64,000 nucleotides of DNA from an uncultured Methylophilaceae bacterium (GTDB lineage Bacteria; Pseudomonadota; Gammaproteobacteria; Burkholderiales; Methylophilaceae), in NCBI GenBank assembly GCA_905618945.1, contig CAJQTF010000005.1, forward strand, positions 1 to 64,000, read 5' to 3'. Both the position numbers and the translations under genes were made by a program. The first letter of the stretch is position 1. Every line of letters starts with the position of its first letter. Below are positions 55,631 through 64,000 of the stretch, piece by piece. Below the pieces are notes generated by a model. The model saw only the letters and a list, made by a program, of their open reading frames with translations. It ran no database searches and was not told the DNA's origin.

Positions 55631-56833
55631 TTATAAAGAAATTCCTGAAATATCTGCAACAGTATTAATATCTTTATCCCCTCTTCCTGAAAGATTTACT
55701 AAAATAATTTCTTCTGGAGACATTTTTGCAGCAATTTTCTCTGCGTAGGCAAGAGCATGGCTTGTTTCAAGAGCCGGGATAATTCCTTCTATTAAGCATA
55801 AATTATGAAAAGATTCCAAAGCTTCTTTATCTGTAATAGCAACATAACTAGCCCTACCAGAGTCTTTTAACCAAGCATGCTCTGGGCCAACTCCTGGGTA
55901 ATCCAGGCCTGCAGATACAGAGTGGGTATCAATAATCTGGCCTTCATCATTTTGCATTAAATACGTTCTATTTCCATGCAAAACACCAATCGCACTATTT
56001 GATGTTAATGGCGCAGCGTGTTTGCCTGTTTCAATTCCATCACCTGCTGCTTCCACACCAACTAACTGCACATTTTTATCATCAATATACGGATAAAAAA
56101 TTCCCATTGCATTTGAACCCCCACCAACACAGGCAACTATTACATCGGGTTGTTTATTTTCAAGTTCTGGCATTTGAATCTTGCATTCTTTACCAACTAC
56201 CGAATTAAAATCTCTAACCATCATTGGATATGGGTGAGGTCCTGCAACGGTACCTATAATATAAAACGTATTTGATACATTTGTAACCCAATCTCTCAAA
56301 GCTTCATTTAATGCATCTTTTAGGGTCTTTGAGCCGCTCTCTACAGGAACAACTGTCGCCCCAAGTAGCTTCATTCTATAAACATTTGGTGATTGTCTTT
56401 TTATATCTTCAGCACCCATATAAACTACGCATTCCAAACCCAATCTAGCAGCTATTGTTGCAGTCGCTACCCCATGCTGACCTGCACCTGTCTCAGCAAT
56501 TACTCGAGGCTTACCCATTCTTTTAGCTAATAATGCTTGTCCAACAGTATTATTGACTTTATGGGCACCTGTATGATTTAAATCTTCTCTTTTCAAATAA
56601 ATTTTCGCTCCGCCAATCTTTTTAGTTAGTCTTTCAGCGAAATAAATAGGGCTTGGTCTGCCAACAAAATGTTTTAAATCATGATGAAATTCGGTAAGAA
56701 AATCTGGGTCATCTTTATATTTTGCATACATATCTCGCAGTTCGTCTAAAGCTTCAATCAGAGTTTCAGCAACAAAAGTTCCACCAAATTGTCCAAAGTG
56801 ACCAAAATCGTCGGGTAAATCATATGGCTGCAT
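55631..56833 (-). CDS. trpB: Tryptophan synthase beta subunit
   Basis: A 400-aa PLP enzyme condensing indole and serine. PLP lysine motif [37 protein letters not shown] and the phosphate-binding [11 protein letters not shown] are present. It starts [20 protein letters not shown]. It overlaps trpF by 14 nt and is 6 nt before trpA. Confidence 0.97.
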   Translation of the reverse strand: MQPYDLPDDFGHFGQFGGTFVAETLIEALDELRDMYAKYKDDPDFLTEFHHDLKHFVGRPSPIYFAERLTKKIGGAKIYLKREDLNHTGAHKVNNTVGQALLAKRMGKPRVIAETGAGQHGVATATIAARLGLECVVYMGAEDIKRQSPNVYRMKLLGATVVPVESGSKTLKDALNEALRDWVTNVSNTFYIIGTVAGPHPYPMMVRDFNSVVGKECKIQMPELENKQPDVIVACVGGGSNAMGIFYPYIDDKNVQLVGVEAAGDGIETGKHAAPLTSNSAIGVLHGNRTYLMQNDEGQIIDTHSVSAGLDYPGVGPEHAWLKDSGRASYVAITDKEALESFHNLCLIEGIIPALETSHALAYAEKIAAKMSPEEIILVNLSGRGDKDINTVADISGISL

Positions 56834-57443
56834 TATTTACTCCTAAAACAAAATTTTTCATCATATTGTGATCCTTTATTCCTTTATCTAACTCAACTCC
56901 GCCGCTAACATCAACTCCATATGGATTTACGGAATTAATTAAAGAAGAAACGTTTTTACTATCTAATCCGCCTGCAATGATTATTGGTAATGGTAACTGT
57001 TTAGGTATCAAGTCCCAATTAAAAGTCTTCCCGGTTCCGCCCCTCATTTTTTGAGAGTAAGTATCTATTAAAATTGCTGAGCTTGAAGCATATAGTTGAC
57101 AATATTCTAGCAAATTAATTCCATCCTTGAACGAAATAGCTTTAATATATGGTAAATTAAATTGATTACAAAATTCTTCATCTTCATCTCCGTGAAATTG
57201 AAGCACATTCACTCGTGATTCACTTATTGCAGATAAAACTTCTTCTTTTGGGGCATTAACAAATAAGCCAACTCTAGAAACAAACGAAGGAAGTAAGTTA
57301 ATTATTACACGAGCTTTCTTCGGCTCAATATATCGAGGACTCTCGCTAAAGAAAACAAAACCAAGTGCATCAACACCTAACCGAGCAGCCTCATGGGCAT
57401 TTCTAAGGTTTGTAATTCCACAAATTTTAATTTTTGTTCTCAA
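56820..57443 (-). CDS. trpF: Phosphoribosylanthranilate isomerase
   Basis: A 207-aa TIM barrel with the catalytic Cys in [35 protein letters not shown], the Asp in [19 protein letters not shown] and the phosphate site [13 protein letters not shown] followed by VDVSGGVE. It is the first of trpF-trpB-trpA. Confidence 0.95.
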   Translation of the reverse strand: MRTKIKICGITNLRNAHEAARLGVDALGFVFFSESPRYIEPKKARVIINLLPSFVSRVGLFVNAPKEEVLSAISESRVNVLQFHGDEDEEFCNQFNLPYIKAISFKDGINLLEYCQLYASSSAILIDTYSQKMRGGTGKTFNWDLIPKQLPLPIIIAGGLDSKNVSSLINSVNPYGVDVSGGVELDKGIKDHNMMKNFVLGVNNAAI

Positions 57444-57454
57444 TTTAATTAATT

Positions 57455-58240
57455 TTATGCCTTAAAGATATTTAATGTATTTAATGAATCAGGAAAACCC
57501 CAAATTTTATCATACTTGATATTCGTCAGATATAAACCATTAGGAGAAAAAGTAGCTGGTGTAAGACTCCGATCTTTTTTTTGAAATAAGGTATCAATAT
57601 AATCAATGCTCATTTCTTTTTTTGCCACATCAATTATTGTTGCAATCATATTTCTAATTTGATGATGTAAAAAACCGTCACCACTAATAGTAAATAAGTA
57701 AAAGGTATTAAATTTTTCTACTGTTATATTGTCAATTGATCTTATAGGTGATTTTGCTTGACATTCAGATGAGCGAAAAGCAGTAAAATCATGGCGTCCT
57801 TCAAATTTCTTAGAGGCATTATTTAGAAGGGTAGGATCTAATTCATAAAAAGTCCATCCACAATGTTTTGACCAAATGGAAGAATTAATAGAAGAATTAT
57901 TTAATAAATATTGATACTCTCTTCCAGTTGCTGAAAAACGAGCATGAAAATCATCAGGCACTTTCTTAACCCATTTAATCCTAACTGAATCAGGAAGAAA
58001 GGAATTTACACCTTTAGTAAGGGACTTAATGGGCCTATCGATATCTGTATCAAAATGAAATACTTGGCCTAGTGCATGAACACCAGCGTCAGTTCTTCCA
58101 GCTCCCTGAATCTTAATATCAGTCTGAGTTATTTGTGATATAGAATTTTCAATTTCTTCTTGGATGCTATTGACTAATGACTGACGTTGCCAACCAAAAA
58201 AATTTGTTCCTTCATACTCTACAGAAGCTGCGAATCTCAT
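57455..58240 (-). CDS. truA: tRNA pseudouridine(38-40) synthase
   Basis: A 261-aa enzyme. It has SVEYEGTNFFGWQRQ, the catalytic Asp in GAGRTDAGVHALGQVFHF, DFHARFSATGREYQYLL, DFTAFRSSECQAKSPIRSI and LHHQIRNMIATII. It modifies the anticodon stem-loop of many tRNAs. It is 12 nt before trpF, as in many betaproteobacteria. Confidence 0.95.
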   Translation of the reverse strand: MRFAASVEYEGTNFFGWQRQSLVNSIQEEIENSISQITQTDIKIQGAGRTDAGVHALGQVFHFDTDIDRPIKSLTKGVNSFLPDSVRIKWVKKVPDDFHARFSATGREYQYLLNNSSINSSIWSKHCGWTFYELDPTLLNNASKKFEGRHDFTAFRSSECQAKSPIRSIDNITVEKFNTFYLFTISGDGFLHHQIRNMIATIIDVAKKEMSIDYIDTLFQKKDRSLTPATFSPNGLYLTNIKYDKIWGFPDSLNTLNIFKA

Positions 58241-58243
58241 ATA

Positions 58244-58855
58244 CTAAAAAAATTGAATTAAAATAAAGCTAGAAAAAAAACCAATAATCCAATAATAATC
58301 AATTACTGAAGGTATAACTCTTTCAATTTTTTTAGTGTTCATGACATGAGACTTATTTTTTATATGGTCATTAATGACCTCAATAAAATTAGAGAACGTA
58401 AGGGAATAATTTTTATAGAAATCAAGGTAATCAAAAGTCAAAAAAATTCGTGAAGTCAAATTATCCATATTTAAGCCAAAATATTTTAAGGGGTAGCAAA
58501 TCTTAATAATAAAATTAATAAAAAATTTCTTAGGGATAAATTTCATTAGAATCATAATTGTCAAAAATGTATTCATAATTCTTAACGAATTATTTATTCC
58601 AAAATATAGCCCTTCATGTGTGACTGAAATAAATGAGTAGTAAAATAATATTTCACCAGGAGTTGATAAGGAATAGATAGCTAATAAAGCAAAAATAAAA
58701 TATTTTATCTTGCTAATAATAGTGAAAAATGGCAATTTTAAAACAATAGAGATAATTAAAAAAAAACAAATGATAGTTAAATTAATTATTAAGTCGACGC
58801 TCGACAAAATCACCAATAAAATCATTCCCGCAAAAAAGATTAATGAATGAAGCAT
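58244..58855 (-). CDS. CbiQ/EcfT-like membrane protein, orphan
   Basis: A 203-aa protein with four to five hydrophobic helices, very rich in Ile and Phe. The stretch LSTPGEILFYY, then THEGLYFGINNSLRIMNTFL, follows the pattern of EcfT/CbiQ transporter subunits (a PG turn, then EGL, then an Arg-containing helix). No ATPase (EcfA) or S component is next to it. Place: between fimV and truA, 3 nt from truA. The family assignment is by pattern only. Confidence 0.5.
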   Translation of the reverse strand: MLHSLIFFAGMILLVILSSVDLIINLTIICFFLIISIVLKLPFFTIISKIKYFIFALLAIYSLSTPGEILFYYSFISVTHEGLYFGINNSLRIMNTFLTIMILMKFIPKKFFINFIIKICYPLKYFGLNMDNLTSRIFLTFDYLDFYKNYSLTFSNFIEVINDHIKNKSHVMNTKKIERVIPSVIDYYWIIGFFSSFILIQFF

Positions 58856-58869
58856 GATAAATCTATAAT

Positions 58870-60330
58870 TTAATCATCATCTGCAATGGGTAGATAACTA
58901 TTTTTAGGTTTTTGGCTTGTATCATCCTTACTAGACTCCTGGGGTAATGCATCGGAACTGTAATTTTCAGCGGCCTTGACTGATAATTCTGATTCAGAGG
59001 TAAGCTCGCCGTCATCAACAAAACTTTTTAATGACTGGTTTCTGTCGTTTGCTTTTCTTCGCGATATAACAATAAACAATCCGAATAAAAGAACAAAAAA
59101 CAATACAAGTAATAAAACATGAATAGTCTCTAATCCCGACTTCTCTTTTATATCAATTTCTGTTTCATCAATCTTATTTTCATCAATATCGGATATAGAA
59201 GAAACAAAAACACCATCATCAGCGTCCATCTCTTGGCTAATTTCATTATTAGGGACTTGTTCCTTATTAGGGACTTGTTCCTTATTAGGGACTTGTTCCT
59301 CTTTTAATGCTTCTGAGTTTTCTCTTAACGTTATACTTAATGCTTCACTTGAATTATTTTTAGATTCAATATTTACCTTTGCAAAATCTTCTAATTTCTT
59401 TTTAGCCTCAATCAGCTCTTTTTCTAACCGGTCAATCTTTGCAGTATCTTTATTAATAATCTGTTTTTGTTTTACGGGTTTATTTTTTTTCTTTAATTTG
59501 TTTTTCCACTCAGTGTTCTGATCTCTTAAAATCTTTCGCGCTTCAAGATGTGAATGATTTTCAAAATAGCTTAGAGGCGGGATTTGTAAATCCTTATTTT
59601 TTATTAATGTATTAACATTATCTTCAGAAAATGCTTTTGGGTTATTCTTGTAAATGGCCAATACCATCTGTTCAGTTGTTACCCCCGAAGGCTTATTTTC
59701 TCTTGCAATTTGGTAAAGAGTTTTACCTTTCATAGATTCAACTATTTTTGCTTTAACTTCTTTTTTAATAGCTGGCTTTTTTACTTCTTGAACTTCTTTT
59801 GCTATTTCGGCTTTGCTTATGTCTTCTTGTTGAGCTTTAAGTTTTTTAATCTTCCCCTTTGGTGCTTCAATTTTTTTTTCTAAGTTTTCACTGTCATTTT
59901 TTTTAGCTTCAATCACTTCCTCTATGGATGTTTTTGGTGAAGGTGGTTCTAAAAGAACAGTGTATTCTTTATAAACCCTACCTCTTTCTGAATCAATTTG
60001 TATTAATAAATCTAAAAAGGGATCTTTTACTATATCGTTACTTATTAAAAATATTTTGGCTCCATTGGCCCCATCTTCTAATCTAATCTGAATATCAGCA
60101 TGAATTGGTAATCGCGCTAAACCGTTTGCTTCATAATTTTCTTTTGAAGCAATCGCTGGATTTAAATTTTCTACTTTATCGCCTTTTGAAAAAATAACAT
60201 CAATAACAGCATTTAATGGCTCATCTTGTTTTGAATTAACTTGCATTTTATTTAATGTAAGTGCCAACAAACTATTTGAAGTAAGGGTTAGATAGAATAA
60301 CAATAATAATAATTTAAATTTTAATTTCAT
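58870..60330 (-). CDS. fimV: FimV-like protein, short form
   Basis: A 486-aa protein. It has a signal peptide (1-23), a FimV N-terminal domain (LNKMQVNSKQDEPLNAVIDV), and a LysM-like region near 195-255 (KGKTLYQIARENKPSGVTTE). Coiled coil and low-complexity sequence include three EQVPNK repeats. One transmembrane helix lies near 405-425, followed by an acidic tail. Classic FimV is often about twice as long and ends in a conserved cytoplasmic domain that I do not see here. FimV organises polar structures and type IV pili; the role here may be reduced to peptidoglycan or polar marking. Confidence 0.78.
   Translation of the reverse strand: MKLKFKLLLLLFYLTLTSNSLLALTLNKMQVNSKQDEPLNAVIDVIFSKGDKVENLNPAIASKENYEANGLARLPIHADIQIRLEDGANGAKIFLISNDIVKDPFLDLLIQIDSERGRVYKEYTVLLEPPSPKTSIEEVIEAKKNDSENLEKKIEAPKGKIKKLKAQQEDISKAEIAKEVQEVKKPAIKKEVKAKIVESMKGKTLYQIARENKPSGVTTEQMVLAIYKNNPKAFSEDNVNTLIKNKDLQIPPLSYFENHSHLEARKILRDQNTEWKNKLKKKNKPVKQKQIINKDTAKIDRLEKELIEAKKKLEDFAKVNIESKNNSSEALSITLRENSEALKEEQVPNKEQVPNKEQVPNNEISQEMDADDGVFVSSISDIDENKIDETEIDIKEKSGLETIHVLLLVLFFVLLFGLFIVISRRKANDRNQSLKSFVDDGELTSESELSVKAAENYSSDALPQESSKDDTSQKPKNSYLPIADDD
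59246..59299 (-). repeat. 18-bp tandem repeat in fimV (3 units)
   Basis: Three identical 18-nt units encode EQVPNK repeats in the linker of FimV. The sequence identity between units at DNA level suggests recent slippage. The unit is in frame, so copy changes would only alter linker length. Confidence 0.93.
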
Positions 60331-60332
60331 TG

Positions 60333-61460
60333 TTATCCATTTCCTTTTCTAACAAGTATGTTCAACATTCGCCTAATTGGTTCTGAGGCTCCCCATAATA
60401 GCTGGTCACCAACGGTAAATAGAGAGATACAGTTTTTATCAATATCTAATTTTCTCACCCTACCTACTGCTATATCAAGTTTACCTGAAACTTCTGCAGG
60501 GCTTAATAAATTAATGGAAGATTCTTTTTCATTTGGAATTAATTTTACCCATTGGTTTCCATTGGAGATTCTTTCATTTATTGCTTCAATCGGAATACTC
60601 TTTTTAAGTTTAATTGTGAGTGCTTGACAATGTGATCTCATTGTAGCAATTCGAACGCATAAGCCATCAACCTTAATAGAATTAAAGCTAGAGTTTAAAA
60701 TTTTATTTGTTTCGGATTGTCCTTTCCATTCCTCACGACTCTGACCGTTTTTTAAATCCTCATCAATCCATGGAATCAAATTTCCAGCCAAAGGAACCTT
60801 AAAGTTATTTTTTTGAAACTTATCTGAGTTCATTAAAGCTAATGCTTTACTATCAATATCAAGGATATTTGAATTTTTTTGATTTAAATCGTCGGAAACT
60901 GAGGAATATATTTGACCCATTTGGGAAAGTAACTCCCTCATATTATTTGCACCAGCTCCACTTGCAGCTTGGTAAGTCATTGAAGAAACCCATTCTACTA
61001 AATCTTCTTTTAACAAGCCATGAATCGCTAATAACATCAAAGATACAGTACAATTACCACCTATCCAATTCTTTATCCCTGCATCATATGAACTATCAAT
61101 TGATGATTGATTGAGTGGGTCAAGCACAATTACTGAATTTTTTTCCATCCGTAAAGTTGATGCAGCATCTACCCAATGTCCATCCCATCCTGTTGCTCTT
61201 AATTTAGAAAAAACTTTATCTGTGTAATCACCACCTTGGCAAGTCATTATGATATCCATTTTAGACAATTCTTGGATATCAAATGCATCGATTAACAATT
61301 TATTCTTAAAGTTAATATTCCATTCAGGATTTTTTTGACCGGCTTGAGACGTAGAAAAAAAATGTGAATCAAAATTATCAAAATCTAATTCGTCAATCAT
61401 ACGTTTAATTAAAACTGACCCGACCATTCCGCGCCATCCAATAAATCCAACTTTTTTCAT
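60333..61460 (-). CDS. asd: Aspartate-semialdehyde dehydrogenase
   Basis: A 375-aa enzyme of the proteobacterial type. The N-terminus VGFIGWRGMVGSVLIKRM is the NADP site, followed by MTCQGGDYT and the catalytic Cys in NWIGGNCTVSLMLLA, with RIATMRSHCQALTIKL holding the active His. It feeds lysine, threonine and methionine synthesis. It sits 1 nt after leuB, in the leuCDB-asd order. Confidence 0.96.
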   Translation of the reverse strand: MKKVGFIGWRGMVGSVLIKRMIDELDFDNFDSHFFSTSQAGQKNPEWNINFKNKLLIDAFDIQELSKMDIIMTCQGGDYTDKVFSKLRATGWDGHWVDAASTLRMEKNSVIVLDPLNQSSIDSSYDAGIKNWIGGNCTVSLMLLAIHGLLKEDLVEWVSSMTYQAASGAGANNMRELLSQMGQIYSSVSDDLNQKNSNILDIDSKALALMNSDKFQKNNFKVPLAGNLIPWIDEDLKNGQSREEWKGQSETNKILNSSFNSIKVDGLCVRIATMRSHCQALTIKLKKSIPIEAINERISNGNQWVKLIPNEKESSINLLSPAEVSGKLDIAVGRVRKLDIDKNCISLFTVGDQLLWGASEPIRRMLNILVRKGNG

Positions 61461-61461
61461 A

Positions 61462-62523
61462 TTAAATTTCTAACCTTTCAATAACTTTATCGCCCATTTC
61501 TTCACATCCAATTAGATTTGTTCCTTCAGAAGATATATCTTCTGTTCGAAAACCTTCTCTCAAGACGCTTTTTACGGCATTTTCTATTAAATTAAATTTT
61601 TCTTGATCGTTAAATGTATATTTAAACATCATTGCTAGTGACAAAATAGTAGCTAATGGATTGGCTTTATCTTGGCCTGCTATGTCAGGTGCAGAGCCAT
61701 GACTTGGCTCATACATGCCCTTATTATTTGCATCTAATGATGCAGATGGTAGCATACCAATAGAGCCTGTTAACATCGAGGCTTGGTCAGACAATATGTC
61801 TCCAAATATATTACCTGTAACAATAACATCGAACTGTTTTGGGTTTTTAACTAATTGCATAGCAGCATTATCAACATACATATGAGATAACTCTACTTCC
61901 GGATATTCTTTCCCAGTCTCTATGAATACTTCCCTCCATAGCTCAGTAGTCTCTAAAACATTAGCCTTGTCTACAGAACATAATTTCTTTGATCTTTTTA
62001 AGGCAGTCTTAAATGCAACATGAGCAATTCTTTTAATTTCAGATTCAGAATATCTCATTGTATTAATACCCTCACGCTCATTTTTTTGATTAGTAACTAT
62101 ACCTCTTGGCTCACCAAAATAAATATCCCCTGTTAATTCTCTTACAATAAGTATATCTAAACCTGATACAACTTCAGCCTTTAAGCTTGAAGCATGAATC
62201 AGTTCAGAAAACATAATAGCGGGCCGTAAGTTTGCAAATAAATTTAAGGATTGCCGAATTCTAAGCAGCCCTCTTTCCGGACGCATATCTCTAGGTAATT
62301 TGTCATACTTCCAGTGGCCCACAGCACCTAGCAAAACAGCATCTGCTGCAATTGCTAGCTCAAGAGTAGATTTAGGAAGAGGATCTTTAAATGCTTCGAA
62401 ACCAGCCCCACCAATAGGGGCATATTCTAAAATATTCTCGAGACCGAAAGCCTTTAATACTTTTACAGCTTGTTTAATAATTTCAGGACCTATTCCATCC
62501 CCAGGTAAAACTGCAATTTTCAT
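61462..62523 (-). CDS. leuB: 3-isopropylmalate dehydrogenase
   Basis: A 353-aa oxidative decarboxylase. It has [54 protein letters not shown]-like and [16 protein letters not shown] (metal site), and [15 protein letters not shown]. It overlaps leuD by 4 nt. Length is typical. Confidence 0.96.
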   Translation of the reverse strand: MKIAVLPGDGIGPEIIKQAVKVLKAFGLENILEYAPIGGAGFEAFKDPLPKSTLELAIAADAVLLGAVGHWKYDKLPRDMRPERGLLRIRQSLNLFANLRPAIMFSELIHASSLKAEVVSGLDILIVRELTGDIYFGEPRGIVTNQKNEREGINTMRYSESEIKRIAHVAFKTALKRSKKLCSVDKANVLETTELWREVFIETGKEYPEVELSHMYVDNAAMQLVKNPKQFDVIVTGNIFGDILSDQASMLTGSIGMLPSASLDANNKGMYEPSHGSAPDIAGQDKANPLATILSLAMMFKYTFNDQEKFNLIENAVKSVLREGFRTEDISSEGTNLIGCEEMGDKVIERLEI

Positions 62524-63170
62524 TTTAACTTTTCCCCACTATTTAGCCATGGAAAACTTTCATGGTATTTTTTTTCAAAATTTTCGATATCAACTTTATT
62601 TTTTAAAGTTAATCCAATATCATCCAAGCCATCCAATAAACAAGATTTCTTAAAACTATCTACTTCAAAAGAAGCAATTTCTGAATCATAATAAATTTTT
62701 TGTTTTTGTAAATTAACTGTTATTTCATACCCAACCTTGGCCTCTACTTTGGTAAAGATTTTATCCATAGTCGCTTTATCCAAAATAATTGGAAGAATCC
62801 CATTTTTAAAGCAATTTCCATAAAATATATCAGCGAAGCTTGATGCTATAACAATTTTAATTCCAAAATCAAGTAGTGCCCAAGGTGCATGTTCTCTGCT
62901 TGATCCACATCCAAAATTTTCTCTTGCAATTAATATTGAGCCATTTTTATATCTCGGTATATTTAAAACAAAATCTGGATTAATCCTTCTCTTAGAGTTA
63001 TCTTGTCCTGGCTCTCCATGATCAAGATAGCGCCATTCGTCAAATAAATTAGGTCCAAAACCTGTCTTTTTAATAGATTTTAAGAATTGCTTTGGAATAA
63101 TTGCATCCGTATCAACATTTGCCCTATCCAACGGAATAACAATTCCTTTGTGAATATTCACAGGGTCCAT
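62520..63170 (-). CDS. leuD: 3-isopropylmalate dehydratase small subunit
   Basis: A 216-aa subunit. It has [20 protein letters not shown], the swivel motif [20 protein letters not shown] and [16 protein letters not shown]. It works with LeuC. Its ATG directly abuts the leuC stop. Unlike some betaproteobacteria, no small entericidin-like gene lies between leuC and leuD. Confidence 0.96.
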   Translation of the reverse strand: MDPVNIHKGIVIPLDRANVDTDAIIPKQFLKSIKKTGFGPNLFDEWRYLDHGEPGQDNSKRRINPDFVLNIPRYKNGSILIARENFGCGSSREHAPWALLDFGIKIVIASSFADIFYGNCFKNGILPIILDKATMDKIFTKVEAKVGYEITVNLQKQKIYYDSEIASFEVDSFKKSCLLDGLDDIGLTLKNKVDIENFEKKYHESFPWLNSGEKLK

Positions 63171-64000
63171 TTAATTAAGCTCTCTAATATCAACAAATTT
63201 ACCATAAATTGCTGCTGCAGCTGCCATTTGAGGGCTTACCAGATGAGTTCTGCCTCCTTGTCCTTGTCTACCCTCAAAATTTCTATTAGATGTGGAAGCA
63301 CATCTTTCCCCCGGGCCTAGTTTATCTGCATTCATTGCTAAGCACATTGAGCAACCTGGCTCACGCCATTCAAATCCAGCATTTTTAAAAATTTTATCCA
63401 AGCCTTCTGATTCAGCCTGAAGCTTTACTAAACCTGATCCTGGAACTACTAATGCTAATTTAATATTCTTTGCAATTTTTTTTGTTCCCACAATGCTTGC
63501 AGCCGCTCTTAAATCTTCAATTCTAGAATTAGTACAAGAGCCTATAAAAACTTTATCAATAGCTATTTTATTAATTGGCGTCTCAGGCTTTAGGTTCATA
63601 TATTTTAGTGCTATTTGATAGCTGGAACTTAAAGTTTTATCTGAAAAATCGGCTGGATTTGGAACTTTGCTAGTAATACTTACAACCATCTCAGGAGAGG
63701 TCCCCCATGTAACTTGAGGCTCTATTAGGCTGCCATCAATTTCTATTTCAGAATCAAATTTTGCATCTTCATCACTTACCAAGCCTAACCAATCTTTTTT
63801 AGCTTTTTTCCATAAATCACCCTTTGGTGCTAAAGGTTTGTCTTGAATATAATCAATAGTTTTATTATCAACTCCTATTAACCCAACTCTAGAGCCTGCT
63901 TCAATAGCCATGTTGCATAATGTCATTCTTCCTTCCATGGATAATGACTGTATCGTCGTTCCTGTAAATTCAATTGCATGGCCTGTTCCACCTGCGGTAC
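63171..64000 (-). CDS. leuC: 3-isopropylmalate dehydratase large subunit (partial, 5' end outside window)
   Basis: The frame runs off the right edge; about 276 C-terminal residues are present. An internal ATG at 63938 is not the start, because upstream codons ([20 protein letters not shown]) continue the family sequence. The cluster cysteines are in [18 protein letters not shown] and the pair in [12 protein letters not shown], followed by [17 protein letters not shown]. It binds one [4Fe-4S] and isomerises isopropylmalate with LeuD. Confidence 0.95.
   Translation of the reverse strand, partial: TAGGTGHAIEFTGTTIQSLSMEGRMTLCNMAIEAGSRVGLIGVDNKTIDYIQDKPLAPKGDLWKKAKKDWLGLVSDEDAKFDSEIEIDGSLIEPQVTWGTSPEMVVSITSKVPNPADFSDKTLSSSYQIALKYMNLKPETPINKIAIDKVFIGSCTNSRIEDLRAAASIVGTKKIAKNIKLALVVPGSGLVKLQAESEGLDKIFKNAGFEWREPGCSMCLAMNADKLGPGERCASTSNRNFEGRQGQGGRTHLVSPQMAAAAAIYGKFVDIRELN

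Overview
The window is about 64 kb of a low-GC, densely packed proteobacterial chromosome. Gene order and content point to a streamlined betaproteobacterial methylotroph, most likely a Methylophilaceae lineage such as OM43 / Candidatus Methylopumilus. The support is a pqqBCDE cluster, formate-tetrahydrofolate ligase, and two conserved betaproteobacterial syntenies: gyrA-serC-pheA-hisC, and leuCDB-asd-fimV-truA-trpFBA-accD-folC-(SPOR)-cvpA-purF-metZ. Many genes overlap by 1-23 nt or abut with no gap. The species is an inference from this content.

Layout. (1) 1-5440 is the only accessory stretch and ends at a tRNA-Ser(UGA) gene. It holds two lipoproteins, a 2-oxoglutarate/iron dioxygenase-like gene without a usable upstream start codon, two tiny proteins, a decayed small gene, and a three-gene surface cluster: a 56-aa exported peptide, a 295-aa exported protein and an inverse-autotransporter barrel with no passenger. 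Three diverged copies of a dispersed repeat carrying an ACTGTATAC motif lie in it. (2) 5575-18.3 kb is housekeeping: peptide deformylase, MTA/MTI phosphorylase, squalene-type synthases hpnC-hpnD, radA-alr-dnaB, rpsF-rpsR-rplI, uvrB, an exported trypsin-like protease with a helical-repeat tail, an aspartate aminotransferase and tRNA-Asn. (3) 18.4-30 kb holds a large membrane protein, rlmB-rnr, hpt-galU, moaD-moaE, rmuC, metY, a YigZ-family gene with a non-standard start, and formate-tetrahydrofolate ligase. (4) 30-37 kb is sulfur assimilation: cysB diverging from a TauE permease-cysI-DUF934-cysH-cysD-cysN operon, with ferredoxin fdxA next to it. (5) 37.4-41.7 kb is an MFS exporter and pqqE-D-C-B. 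(6) 41.8-48.6 kb is gyrA-serC-pheA-hisC-DAHP synthase. (7) 48.7-64 kb is the long metZ-to-leuC block; leuC runs off the right edge.

How the parts fit. The sulfur genes supply sulfide to two PLP enzymes, MetY and MetZ. metZ is preceded by a sequence that looks like a SAM-II class riboswitch. PQQ (made by pqqBCDE) is the cofactor of periplasmic methanol dehydrogenases, and Fhs links formate to tetrahydrofolate; both fit methylotrophy. The aromatic, histidine, serine, tryptophan and leucine genes show a largely prototrophic cell.

The points most worth following are the 1-5.4 kb surface region with its repeated promoter-like cassette and passenger-less inverse autotransporter, the SAM-II-like element, two reading frames that need an ATT or similar start, and a CysH without iron-sulfur cysteines in an operon without an APS kinase. 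No CRISPR array, insertion sequence, integrase or prophage was seen.
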